NCBI GenBank assembly: GCA_040399685.1
Contig: JBBART010000002.1
Span: forward strand, 62,001-126,000
Source of the DNA: CAIQQQ01 sp040399685
GTDB lineage: Bacteria; Pseudomonadota; Alphaproteobacteria; Acetobacterales; Acetobacteraceae
DNA: 64,000 nt
Direction: 5' to 3'
A model generated the notes under the pieces. It ran no database searches and was not told the DNA's origin. It was given only the letters and a program-made list of their open reading frames with translations. Positions 33,496 through 44,328 of this stretch are shown one piece after another. The position numbers were made by a program, and so were the translations under genes. How positions within the stretch are numbered: the stretch's first letter is position 1; every line of letters begins with the position of its first letter.

Positions 33496-34758
33496 GTGAT
33501 TTCTCCACTCGCTGATCGCCTGCGCCCGAAGGCCCTGGCTGAGGTTGCGGGCCAGGACCATCTGGTCGGCCCGAACGGCACGCTGACGCGCATGCTGGCG
33601 CGTGGGAGCCTGGCGAGTCTCATCCTCTGGGGGCCGCCGGGGGTTGGAAAGACCACCATCGCGCGCCTGCTGGCCGCCGAGGCTGGCCTGGAGTTCGTCC
33701 AGCTTTCCGCGGTGTTCTCTGGCGTTGCGGATCTCAAAAAGGTGTTCGAGGAGGCGACCAAGCGCCGCAGGCTAGGCGAGGGCACGTTGCTGTTCGTTGA
33801 CGAGATCCATCGCTTCAACCGGGCACAGCAGGATGGGTTTCTTCCGGTTGTCGAGAACGGCACGGTCACGCTCGTGGGCGCCACGACGGAAAATCCGTCT
33901 TTCGCGTTGAACGGAGCCCTGCTGTCACGCTCCCAGGTTTTGGTGCTGAAGCGTCTGGATGATACGGCGCTCGAAACGCTGCTGGTCCGTGCCGAAGAGA
34001 CGCTGGATCGGAAAATGCCGCTGACCGACGAAGCGCGGGCAACCTTGCGGGCGATGTCGGATGGCGATGGCCGGTATCTGCTCAATCTGGCCGAGCAACT
34101 GGGTGCGGTGGAAGACCCGACGCCGATGGACGTGTCGGCGCTGTCCGAGCTGCTGTCCAAGCGCGCCGCGCTTTACGATAAGGACCGCGAAGAACACTAT
34201 AATTTAATCTCTGCCCTGCATAAGTCGCTGCGCGGGTCCGATTCGGATGCTGCTTTGTACTGGTATGCGCGCATGCTGACGGGCGGCGAGGACCCGCGAT
34301 TTATCGCACGGCGGCTGGTGCGATTTGCGTCTGAGGATATCGGCCTTGCCGACCCGCAGGCGCTGGTTCAGGCCTTGGCAGGGTGGGAGACATATGAACG
34401 GCTGGGCTCGCCCGAAGGGGAGTTGGCGCTCGCCCAGGTGGTGCTTTATTTGGGCGCCGCACCCAAATCCAATGCCGCCTATAAGGCGATCGCTGCTGCC
34501 ATGCGGGCGGCGAAAGCCACTGGAAGCCTGATGCCGCCGGCCCATATCCTGAATGCGCCCACCAAATTGATGAAAAACCTGGGCTATGGCGCCGGCTACG
34601 CCTATGACCACGATCAGGAGGATGCGTTCTCCGGCCAGAATTACTTCCCGGACGGACTGGCCCGTCAGAATTTCTATAGGCCCCGTGATCGCGGCTTCGA
34701 GCGCGAACTGGGCAAGCGGCTCGCCTATTGGGCGAAGCTGCGCGAGGAAAAGTCATGA
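33496..34758 (+). CDS. rarA: replication-associated recombination protein A (AAA+ ATPase)
   Basis: RarA (MgsA, yeast Mgs1/human WRNIP1 family) acts at stalled replication forks. The 420 residues (GTG start) have Walker A GPPGVGKT at 46-53, Walker B/DEIH at 102-105 (LLFVDEIHRFNRAQQDGF), sensor region VTLVGATTENPSFALN, and the C-terminal tetramerisation part with SDSDAALYWYARMLTGGEDP. Its stop overlaps rluC (ATGA). RuvB is related but lacks this C-terminal domain. Confidence 0.95.
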   Translation: MISPLADRLRPKALAEVAGQDHLVGPNGTLTRMLARGSLASLILWGPPGVGKTTIARLLAAEAGLEFVQLSAVFSGVADLKKVFEEATKRRRLGEGTLLFVDEIHRFNRAQQDGFLPVVENGTVTLVGATTENPSFALNGALLSRSQVLVLKRLDDTALETLLVRAEETLDRKMPLTDEARATLRAMSDGDGRYLLNLAEQLGAVEDPTPMDVSALSELLSKRAALYDKDREEHYNLISALHKSLRGSDSDAALYWYARMLTGGEDPRFIARRLVRFASEDIGLADPQALVQALAGWETYERLGSPEGELALAQVVLYLGAAPKSNAAYKAIAAAMRAAKATGSLMPPAHILNAPTKLMKNLGYGAGYAYDHDQEDAFSGQNYFPDGLARQNFYRPRDRGFERELGKRLAYWAKLREEKS

Positions 34759-35747
34759 GCATCGCCACCAAAACCGTCACCGCCGATGAGGCCGATCTCC
34801 GGCTCGATCGCTGGTTTCGCCGTCATTTTCCGTCCGCAACGCAGGGCGTGATCCAGAAACTGTGCCGCACCGGCCAGATCCGTGTTGACGGCAAGCGCGC
34901 CGAAACCGGCACGCGCCTTGCTTTCGGCATGAGCATCCGCATCCCACCTTTGCCACCGTCCACGCCGATTGTAGCCGAGCGGCCGGCGCCGGTGTTCGAT
35001 CCCCTGCTGGAGCAGGAGATGTCGAAGCTGGTTCTGTATCGCGATGACCATGTGATCGTGCTGAACAAGCCGTTTGGCCTCGCCAGCCAGGGTGGGCCGA
35101 ACATCTACCGCCACCTGGACGGCATGCTCGATGGCCTGCGCTTCGGCTCCGAGCATCGGCCGCGTTTGGTGCACAGGCTGGACCGGGACACCACAGGCGT
35201 GATCGTGGTCGCCCGCACGCCCGGCGTTGCCGCCAAGCTGGCCGCGTCGTTCCGTGGTCGCGATGTGGAGAAGACCTATTGGGCCGTGGTCGTCGGCCGT
35301 CCGGTGCCGGTTGAGGGTCGGATTGACCTCAATCTGGTGCGGATCGACGGCTACCGGGGCGATCGTGCCGCCGTTGCCGGACCTTATGACACCGAGGTCG
35401 CGCGCGCGATCACCGATTTCCGCACGCTCGACCATGCGGCCCGCAAGCTGGCCTGGCTGGAGATGAAACCGTTGACCGGCCGCACCCACCAGCTGCGCGT
35501 CTCCTGCGGCGCCATCGGCGCGCCAATTCTGGGCGATACGCCGTATGGCAAGGAAGTCGAGGGCCGCAACACGGCTCTGGTGGACGGCCTGGGTGAAAAA
35601 CTGCACCTGCACGCCCGCCAGATCTCCTTCCCACACCCCTCCGGCGGCACATTGATCGTCGAGGCCGACATGGCCTCGCACATGACCGACACGTTCCGCA
35701 CCATGGGCTTCACCGTGCCTCCGCTGTCGCCGCCAATTCGCCGATAG
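34755..35747 (+). CDS. rluC: RluC/RluD-type 23S rRNA pseudouridine synthase
   Basis: Isomerises uridines in 23S rRNA. The 330 residues contain an S4 RNA-binding domain (about 12-60), the catalytic loop HRLDRDTTG with Asp143, and MKPLTGRTHQLRVSCGAIGA in the C-terminal part. RluC-like specificity (positions 955/2504/2580 in E. coli) is suggested by similarity only; RluD is the alternative. The ATG overlaps rarA's stop. Confidence 0.85.
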   Translation: MSIATKTVTADEADLRLDRWFRRHFPSATQGVIQKLCRTGQIRVDGKRAETGTRLAFGMSIRIPPLPPSTPIVAERPAPVFDPLLEQEMSKLVLYRDDHVIVLNKPFGLASQGGPNIYRHLDGMLDGLRFGSEHRPRLVHRLDRDTTGVIVVARTPGVAAKLAASFRGRDVEKTYWAVVVGRPVPVEGRIDLNLVRIDGYRGDRAAVAGPYDTEVARAITDFRTLDHAARKLAWLEMKPLTGRTHQLRVSCGAIGAPILGDTPYGKEVEGRNTALVDGLGEKLHLHARQISFPHPSGGTLIVEADMASHMTDTFRTMGFTVPPLSPPIRR

Positions 35748-35756
35748 ATTCCAGGA

Positions 35757-35775
35757 GGTGCCCGGCGGGCACCTT
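35757..35775 (+). terminator. hairpin after rluC
   Basis: AGGTGCCC-GGC-GGGCACCT, a perfect 8-bp stem, lies 9 bases after the rluC stop and is followed by TCT, without a real T-tract. Probable end of the rarA-rluC unit. Confidence 0.4.
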
Positions 35776-35826
35776 CTATCCGCGCCGGTCCGGAGGTAGT
35801 GTCCGCCCGTTCGCACGGAGCCGCAC

Positions 35827-38286
35827 ATGTCACGCCGTCGCCGCACATCCTCGACGTCACTTCAGATCGTTGTCACCACCGTTGTGGCGCTGCCGGTTGT
35901 GGCTGCGCTGGCCACGTGGCTGCTGTTTGACCCGAACAGCATCAAGCCGCGGATCGTTGATGCCGTGCGTGCGGCGACCGGGCGTGAGCTTGTCCTGCAA
36001 GGGCCACTGAGCATCGGTCTTTCGCTGCAACCGACCCTGCAGGCGCAGGATGTCCGGCTTTCGAACCCAACGGGATTTTCCCGACTTGACATGGCGACGC
36101 TGTCCAAGGTCGAAGCGCGTCTGGCGCTGTGGCCATTGATGCGTGGCCGGGTTGAGATTGTGCGCCTGGACGTGACGAACCCGGACGTGATGCTTGAGAC
36201 CAGCGCGTCCGGTCAGAACAACTGGCGCTTTGCCCCCGCGGCCCATCGTCAGACGCCCCCGCGTGCTGCGCAGGCGCCCGCGCCCGTGACGGCGCCTGCC
36301 CCGACCGGGGCGCCATCTTTTGCCGTCGGCGAGGTGCGCGTGATGGAGGGCAAGCTGACCTGGCGAGATGCCCGCAGTGATCAAACCCGCAGTGCCCTCA
36401 TCAATCAGTTTTCCGCCGAGTCGGCGGGGGCGCAGGCCGCTGTGTCGGCCAAGGCCGATGTCAGTGTGGACGGTCACGCAGTGGCCCTTTCGGCCGAAAC
36501 AGGTCCGATTGAAGCCCTGATGGGGGGCGAGGCCGGGGTGCGCGGCTGGCCGTTGCAGGTTGTCGCTCGTGTTGACGGCGCACGGCTGTCGGCATCCGGC
36601 ACTGTGGGGCTTCCGCTGGAAGGGCGCCTGTATCGCTTGACCCTGGATGCGACAGCGCCGGATCTGAGCGCATTGGGCTGGCTTGTGGGCCAGAAGCTGC
36701 CGCCGCTGCGTGATGTGTCGGCGTCCGCCAAGGTGAGCGATGACAGTGGCGCGCCGGTGGCATCCGCCATCGCTCTGCATGCCGGCGCCGCCGATCTGGC
36801 AGATCTGGCGCCTGGGTTGAGCATGGAGCGGTTGGAGCTCTCCGCGCCGGCGTTGGACCAGGCCGCACATATGGAACTGGATGGTCTTTTTGGCGGCACG
36901 AAGTGGCGTGCTGCTGGCACGCTGGGGCGCCTGTCATTTCTGGCGCCGCACAGGCGGAGCGATGCGGTTCCGGTTGATCTGGCGTTCAGCGCCGGAGATG
37001 CCACGCTGACGGCCAAGGGCGTTATTGTTGGGCCAGATGGGTTCGACGTGGCGCTGGCAGGACAGGTGCCTGATGTGGCGACGCTATCTGGTCTGGCCGG
37101 GCGGCCGCTGCCGAGTCTGCGCGGGTTGGCATTCGAGGTCAGAGCGTCCGACCCTGGTGGATTGGCCCAGGGCGTGGTGTTGCATAACCTGAAGCTCGCC
37201 GGGGCCAATGGGGATGTGGCGGGTGATCTGACGATCGCTCGGCAGCCCCGGCTGGCGTTCCGGGGCCAATTGTCAGGCAAAAGCCTGGATCTGGACGGGG
37301 TCCTGGCGGCCATTCCGGATGCTTTGTCCGCGCCGCGATTGGTTGCGGCATCCCCCGCTCCAGCGGCGCCGGCGCAAGCTCCCGCGCCTGTGCCAGGGGC
37401 CAAGCGGTTCATCTCCGGTCGTCCTTTCAATCTCGCCGTGCTGGATCGACAAGATGTGGATTTGCGGTGGGCGTTCGGTGAGGTTCGGTCCGGAGGCGCG
37501 GTCTACCGCGACGTCATAGGGCGGTTGGACCTGGCGCAGGGCAAGGCTGCTCTTGACCCATTCACGGCCACGCTGCCCGGCGGCCGCATGGAGTTGCGGG
37601 CGGGGTATGACACCAAAGATCCGCAACTGCTGTCGCTGGCCATCAGCGCGCCCGGCCTCGCCCTGAAGCCGCTGCTGACGGCATTTGGCTTGCCGGACGA
37701 TTCGAGCGGGACGATCGAGGTCGCGGCTGATCTCACGGCATCCGGCAATTCGCCCTATGCACTGGCGGCGTCGGTGGCCGGCAAATTTGGCGTCGCGATG
37801 ACGGATGGTGAGTTGGACAATCACCTGCTTGGCATTTTGGTGGATCTGCTGAAGGTGGCAAAGCTCCCGACGGATATGATCTCCGGGGGCGCCGGTCGCA
37901 CGAAATTGCGCTGCTTTGCCACTCGCATCGATGCTGTACGCGGCGTGGCCACGGTGTCGTCGCTGGTGCTCGACGCCAGCCGGTTGCTGGTGCAGGGCGG
38001 TGGCGTGGTGAATCTGGCAGATGAAACGCTGGCAATGAAGATACGGCCGTTGCTGCGCACAGGGGGCGCCGGGATTGTGCTGCCCGTGCGCATGACCGGC
38101 AGCCTCACGCGCCCAAATGTGGCGCTCGATGCCGGCGGTGCGTTGGAGGGTTTGGCGGGCAACTTTGCCGGGCTTGGGCGCAAGCCGGTCGCAACCCTTG
38201 GCAATGCCGCTGCCGGCGAGCGTGGCGGCGACGCCTGTGGGCCAGCGGTGGCCGCCGCGCGTGGCGCTCGTCCGAATTTTAAATAA
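35827..38286 (+). CDS. AsmA-family inner-membrane protein
   Basis: A large (819 aa) AsmA-type protein: an N-terminal membrane anchor (about 12-34, LQIVVTTVVALPVVAALATW), then a long periplasmic beta-rich region beginning LVLQGPLSIGLSLQPTLQAQ and LVRLDVTNPDV-like repeats, and the AsmA C-terminal domain (about 600-770) with LDNHLLGILVDLLKVAKLPT. A Pro/Ala-rich linker lies near 140-165. The family belongs to the AsmA/TamB/YhdP group of bridge-like proteins linked to lipid transport to the outer membrane; the role of this member is inferred from that. Confidence 0.85.
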   Translation: MSRRRRTSSTSLQIVVTTVVALPVVAALATWLLFDPNSIKPRIVDAVRAATGRELVLQGPLSIGLSLQPTLQAQDVRLSNPTGFSRLDMATLSKVEARLALWPLMRGRVEIVRLDVTNPDVMLETSASGQNNWRFAPAAHRQTPPRAAQAPAPVTAPAPTGAPSFAVGEVRVMEGKLTWRDARSDQTRSALINQFSAESAGAQAAVSAKADVSVDGHAVALSAETGPIEALMGGEAGVRGWPLQVVARVDGARLSASGTVGLPLEGRLYRLTLDATAPDLSALGWLVGQKLPPLRDVSASAKVSDDSGAPVASAIALHAGAADLADLAPGLSMERLELSAPALDQAAHMELDGLFGGTKWRAAGTLGRLSFLAPHRRSDAVPVDLAFSAGDATLTAKGVIVGPDGFDVALAGQVPDVATLSGLAGRPLPSLRGLAFEVRASDPGGLAQGVVLHNLKLAGANGDVAGDLTIARQPRLAFRGQLSGKSLDLDGVLAAIPDALSAPRLVAASPAPAAPAQAPAPVPGAKRFISGRPFNLAVLDRQDVDLRWAFGEVRSGGAVYRDVIGRLDLAQGKAALDPFTATLPGGRMELRAGYDTKDPQLLSLAISAPGLALKPLLTAFGLPDDSSGTIEVAADLTASGNSPYALAASVAGKFGVAMTDGELDNHLLGILVDLLKVAKLPTDMISGGAGRTKLRCFATRIDAVRGVATVSSLVLDASRLLVQGGGVVNLADETLAMKIRPLLRTGGAGIVLPVRMTGSLTRPNVALDAGGALEGLAGNFAGLGRKPVATLGNAAAGERGGDACGPAVAAARGARPNFK

Positions 38287-38314
38287 CGATGAGATTTGAG
38301 GGATTGATCAGGCC

Positions 38315-39022
38315 ATGAAGCGTTTTTGGGACCGTGCGGATGCTGTCGAGGCCGAGCAAGGCTGGTCGGTGACGTTGGATGGCAAGCCGGTCCGGGTGCC
38401 GGGCGGCGGCTTTTTGACGCTGCCGACGCAGGCCCTGGCCAAGGGCGTGGCCGAGGAATGGCAGGCCGCGGGTGGGGCAAAGGGCGGTGAGATGTCGTAT
38501 GATGACCTCCCTCTCACCCGGCTGGCCGGCACCGCGCAGGAGCGTGTGGCGCCTGATCCGGGGCCTGTGGTGCTGGAACTGGCGCGCTACGGCGAGAGCG
38601 ATCTGCTTTGCTATCGCGCCGAGCAGCCGCAGGCTCTGGTCGAGCGGCAGGCGGAACAGTGGCAGCCCTGGCTTGACTGGGCGGCAGAACAGACCGGCGC
38701 TCGTTTGCTGGTCACGGCGGGCATTGTTCATCAGTTGCAGCCAGAAGCAGCCCTCGCGGCGCTGACGGTGGCGCTGGCGCGGTTTGATGCCCATCGCCTA
38801 GCCGCGCTGGGCATCCTTGTCCCTTCGTTCGGCAGCCTCGTTCTGGGGCTGGCCGTCGCCTCAGGCGCTCTGGCCGCCAGTGAGGCACACGAGATCGCCA
38901 CGCTGGACGAACGCCACCAGGCTGAATTCTGGGGCTGGGACCATGAGGCCGAGCACCGCATGGCGCGTATTGCGACGGACGTGGCCGCCGCCGGGCGGTT
39001 CCTCGACCTGTGCGCTGCATGA
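38315..39022 (+). CDS. ATP12-family F1-ATPase assembly chaperone
   Basis: A 235-residue homologue of mitochondrial ATP12, which helps assemble F1-ATPase alpha subunits. It starts MKRFWDRADAVEAEQGWSVT and shows the family pattern VTLDGKPVRVPGGGFLTLPT, LPLTRLAGTAQERV and, near the end, ATLDERHQAEFWGWDHEAEH. It is cytosolic. ATP12 proteins occur mainly in alphaproteobacteria and mitochondria. Its ATGA overlap couples it to the acylphosphatase gene. Confidence 0.9.
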   Translation: MKRFWDRADAVEAEQGWSVTLDGKPVRVPGGGFLTLPTQALAKGVAEEWQAAGGAKGGEMSYDDLPLTRLAGTAQERVAPDPGPVVLELARYGESDLLCYRAEQPQALVERQAEQWQPWLDWAAEQTGARLLVTAGIVHQLQPEAALAALTVALARFDAHRLAALGILVPSFGSLVLGLAVASGALAASEAHEIATLDERHQAEFWGWDHEAEHRMARIATDVAAAGRFLDLCAA

Positions 39023-39294
39023 CGGCCATCCGCATCATCATCGCCGGCCGCGTGCAGGGCGTGGGCTATCGCGACTGGCTGTGCGCCCAGGCAGAGGCGC
39101 TGGGCGTCGCTGGTTGGGTGCGCAATCGTGCTGACGGCACGGTGGAGGCGTTGATCGACGGCGACCAGGGCGCGGTGCAGGAATTGCTCCGGGCCTGCCG
39201 GCGTGGCCCACGCCACGCCGTGGTCGCTGATATTGTCGAGGCATTTGCCGAGCCGCCCGAACAGCCTGGTTTTGTTCGCCTGCCGACGCTCTGA
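39019..39294 (+). CDS. acyP: acylphosphatase
   Basis: A 91-residue enzyme hydrolysing acyl phosphates. The motif GRVQGVGYRDWL (arginine of the phosphate cradle) and GWVRNRADGTVEALIDGD (with the catalytic Asn) are both intact. ATG 39019 overlaps the ATP12-family gene by four bases. Confidence 0.93.
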   Translation: MTAIRIIIAGRVQGVGYRDWLCAQAEALGVAGWVRNRADGTVEALIDGDQGAVQELLRACRRGPRHAVVADIVEAFAEPPEQPGFVRLPTL

Positions 39295-39297
39295 CGG

Positions 39298-39436
39298 AAG
39301 GGAAGAGATCTTTTTTTGAAAAAAGAACCAATAATCTTCATTCGTCGAGGCGCCTCTCGCGGCATTACGAGGACACGGGGCCGAAAGGATGAAAGTCTTT
39401 TTGTTTCTTTTTCTTCAGATAAAGAAAGCCTTCTTG
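39298..39436. repeat. inverted pair of A/T-tract repeats between convergent genes
   Basis: One arm (39298-39341) and an inverted, imperfect second arm (39389-39436) share the pattern GAAG...TTGTTTCTTTTT..AAAAGA..CTTC when read in the same direction. Each also forms a small stem itself (TCTTTTTTT-GAA-AAAAGA). They flank a 47-base core and lie between the stops of acyP (plus) and lipB (minus), where a bidirectional terminator is expected. The A/T tracts contrast sharply with the GC-rich surroundings. Confidence 0.55.
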
Positions 39437-39451
39437 CTGAATGCCGCCCTC

Positions 39452-40192
39452 TCACCGTCCGTCCATAACCACCGCACGTCCGAACACCTCGCACCACGCC
39501 TCCCGCAGTGCCGTGTCCACCTCGTCCATGGTCGCCAGAATGCCCAGCGCATGCAGGCTCGTGACGCCATGCTCGGCGATGCCGCAGGGCACGATGCCGC
39601 TGAAATGGGTAAGGTCAGGCTCCACGTTCAGCGCCACGCCGTGCCAGCTGACCCAGCGCGTCACGCGCACGCCGAGGGCTGCGATTTTTGATTCGGTGCC
39701 GGCCATCCGGTCTGTCACCCAAATGCCAACACGGCCCTCGCGCCGCTCGCCGCGCACGCCGAAGCGGTCCAGCGTGCGGATCAGCCATTCCTCCAGCCCG
39801 AACACATAGCTGCGCACGTCGCGCGCCTGCACCATGCCGTGTGGCTGGGTGAGGTCGAGCATCACATAGCCGGTGCGCTGCCCGGGGCCGTGATAGGTCC
39901 ATTGCCCACCGCGCCCGGCGTCGAACGTGGGAAAACGGTCCGGGTCCTGCAGGTCCGACGGCTTGGCCGAGGTGCCGGCGGTGTAGAGCGGCGGGTGCTC
40001 CACCATCCACACCAATTCCGGTTCCGTGCCGGCGCGAATGGCCAGTGCACGGGCCTGCATGGTCTCCAAGGCCGTGGGGTATTGGGTCAACCCGTCGGAG
40101 ATTCGCCACGAGACGGGGGCATCATCGATCGGGTCTGCGATGCGATTATTTAAATTTTCTTTGTCGTCGGTCATTGCTGCCTGCTGGTTCAT
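39452..40192 (-). CDS. lipB: octanoyl-[acyl-carrier-protein]:protein N-octanoyltransferase
   Basis: LipB moves octanoate from ACP to lipoyl domains, the first step of lipoate synthesis. The 246 residues include WMVEHPPLYTAGTSAKPSDL, RGGQWTYHGPGQRTGYVML and SKIAALGVRVTRWVSWHGVA (lysine of the active site), then FSGIVPCGIAEHGVTSL with the active-site cysteine. Two starts are possible, 40192 and 40174; neither has a strong ribosome site. A radical-SAM lipA is not in the window. Confidence 0.94.
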   Translation of the reverse strand: MNQQAAMTDDKENLNNRIADPIDDAPVSWRISDGLTQYPTALETMQARALAIRAGTEPELVWMVEHPPLYTAGTSAKPSDLQDPDRFPTFDAGRGGQWTYHGPGQRTGYVMLDLTQPHGMVQARDVRSYVFGLEEWLIRTLDRFGVRGERREGRVGIWVTDRMAGTESKIAALGVRVTRWVSWHGVALNVEPDLTHFSGIVPCGIAEHGVTSLHALGILATMDEVDTALREAWCEVFGRAVVMDGR

Positions 40193-40219
40193 CGGCTATA
40201 CGCCGCATCCTCCATCCCT

Positions 40220-40302
40220 GCGGTCGTGGCGGAATGGTAGACGCGCAAGCTTGAGGTGCTTGTGGGGGTAACCTCGTGGAAGTTCGAGTCTTCTCGACCG
40301 CA
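40220..40302 (+). tRNA. tRNA-Leu (anticodon GAG)
   Basis: An 83-base type II tRNA. Acceptor GCGGTCG pairs with CGACCGC; anticodon stem CAAGC/GCTTG encloses loop TTGAGGT, anticodon GAG (reads CTC/CTT). A long variable arm (TGGGGGTAACCTCG) and the T-loop GTTCGAGTC are present. The discriminator base is A. The 3' CCA is not encoded (TAC follows), so it is added after transcription. Confidence 0.95.
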
Positions 40303-40398
40303 TACCCATCTAATGCAAGTGGCTGCCAACGATCTCAGGCAGTTGCTTTGTGCGCCAGACCCGACGATCTTGCCCGCTGCTGATCCCGGGAGATTTCG

Positions 40399-42710
<2,312 letters not shown>

Positions 42711-42714
<4 letters not shown>

Positions 42715-43169
42715 TCTTCCTGCTGCTCGGCTGCGCCAGCCTGCTGGTGCTGATGGGCGCCCTGGGCATGTTCTCGCGTGCCCAGGTTGCCAACATCAAG
42801 CAGTTCGGCGTCTGGACGGTGGCGATCGGCGGGCTGTTGATGGCGGCCTTGCTGTTTTTTACTGGCAGAGGGGCAGTGGCCCTTGCAGCATTGACGATGC
42901 TTGGGCCGTTGGTTTGGAGTTGGGTTGGGCTGGCAAAGCCCGGGAGCGGCGCGCAGAACGCCCGTGACCCGGGGCGGTCTTCGTCCGCCCGCCCCACCGG
43001 GATGAGCCGTGCTGAGGCGTTCGAAGTTCTGGGGCTGAGACCGCAAGCCACGAAGGCCGATATCCAGCAGGCCTATCTACGCCTTATGCGAGCGGCGCAT
43101 CCGGATAAGGGCGGTTCAGACTGGCTTGCAGCCCGAATCAACCAGGCACGCGACGTTCTGCTTGGCTAA
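42711..43169 (+). CDS. membrane-anchored J-domain protein
   Basis: A 152-residue protein: about three hydrophobic helices in the first 75 residues (IFLLLGCASLLVLMGALGMF; WTVAIGGLLMAALLFF; ALAALTMLGPLVWSWV), a short linker, and a C-terminal J-domain (about 99-152) with HPD at 130-132 inside LMRAAHPDKGGSDWLAARIN. The layout resembles Tim14/Pam18-like DnaJ proteins, which stimulate an Hsp70 at a membrane. GTG start overlapping maeB's stop. The partner Hsp70 is not identifiable. Confidence 0.85.
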
Positions 43170-43410
43170 CGGGTAACGAATTCGTGACAGCCTCCGCTCA
43201 TGCGTTTAATTCATTTCATTTTTGGCTTTTGTACAAATTTCATCACACTCTGAGACTGTGGAAACAGTGCCTTGCGTGCTAACTCCACGGCTGTGACAGG
43301 AGGGCCGGCCTTCCGGTATCCATGCAGGGTAAGATTGCCGGATTGGAGGCGTCTCGTTCCTGTTGCATACACCAGCGTGCCCGCAAGCCGCTTGCCGAAG
43401 GACCAACAAT
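43170..43410 (+). other. A/T-richer spacer upstream of galU
   Basis: 241 non-coding bases. The first ~90 are distinctly A/T-rich (43201-43250, with TTTAATTCATTTCATTTTTG and TTGTACAAATTT), as expected of a promoter region, but I cannot fix a -35/-10 pair. No gene is seen here. Confidence 0.4.
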
Positions 43411-44280
43411 GTGATCAAGCCGCTCCGCAAGGCCGTGTTCCCCGTCGCCGGTCTTGGCACCCGTTTCTTGCCCGCCACCAAGGCGATGGCCAAAGAAATG
43501 CTGCCCGTTGTCGACAAACCATTGATTCAATATGCCGTGGATGAAGCGCGCGCTGCGGGTATCGAGCAGTTCTGCATGATCACCGGCCGTGGTAAAACCG
43601 CGATCGTCGAACATTTCGATATCGCCTACGAGCTCGAAGCCACGCTGAAGATGCGGAGCAAGAACGCTGAACTGGCCGCTTTGCGCGAACTGCAGATGCC
43701 GCCCGGATCGATCAGCACTGTCCGCCAGCAAGAGCCGCTCGGCCTGGGCCACGCAATCTGGTGCGCCCGCGCCTTTATCGGCGACGACCCCTTCGCCATT
43801 CTGCTGCCAGACGATCTTGTAATGTCCGACGTGCCCTGCACCCAGCAGCTTGCGGATGCCTATAACGAGACGGGCGGCTGCGTTGTGGCCGTGACCGAAG
43901 TTCCCCATTCGCAGACCAATCGCTATGGCATCCTTGATATCGGTTTCGACGACGGGCGCCTGGTTGAAGTGAAGGGCATGGTCGAAAAGCCAAAGCCTGA
44001 GGATGCGCCGTCCGATCTGTCGATCATCGGTCGCTATGTGTTGACGGCTGGCGTGATTGAACATCTCGGCCGCATGGAGCGCGGGGCTGGCAACGAGGTG
44101 CAATTGACCGACGCCATGGCCAAAATGATTGGGCAGGTGCCGTTTCACGGATTGCGCTATGAGGGTCGGCGCTTTGACTGCGGCGACAAGATTGGCTTCC
44201 TTGAGGCACAGATTGCCTTCGCCCTCAAGCGCCCTGACATGGCGCCTGCGGTGCGGGAATTCCTGAAGAAGTACACCTGA
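43411..44280 (+). CDS. galU: UTP-glucose-1-phosphate uridylyltransferase
   Basis: Makes UDP-glucose for polysaccharide synthesis. The 289 residues (GTG start after AAGGA) begin MIKPLRKAVFPVAGLGTRFL and continue PATKAMAKEMLPVVDKPLI, the nucleotidyl-transferase signature; VVAVTEVPHSQTNRYGILDI and CGDKIGFLEAQIAFAL are also typical. Located before the phosphomutase, which supplies its sugar phosphate. Confidence 0.96.
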   Translation: MIKPLRKAVFPVAGLGTRFLPATKAMAKEMLPVVDKPLIQYAVDEARAAGIEQFCMITGRGKTAIVEHFDIAYELEATLKMRSKNAELAALRELQMPPGSISTVRQQEPLGLGHAIWCARAFIGDDPFAILLPDDLVMSDVPCTQQLADAYNETGGCVVAVTEVPHSQTNRYGILDIGFDDGRLVEVKGMVEKPKPEDAPSDLSIIGRYVLTAGVIEHLGRMERGAGNEVQLTDAMAKMIGQVPFHGLRYEGRRFDCGDKIGFLEAQIAFALKRPDMAPAVREFLKKYT

Positions 44281-44328
44281 TTTTAAGGCCCTGCGATTGA
44301 AACCGGGCCGGTTGGAGCACACGCAATC

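Noticed and set aside
43201..43250. CtrA box (TTAA-N7-TTAA) in the galU upstream region
   Set aside because: Only one half-site (TTAATTCATTTCATT) is present; the second half does not match.
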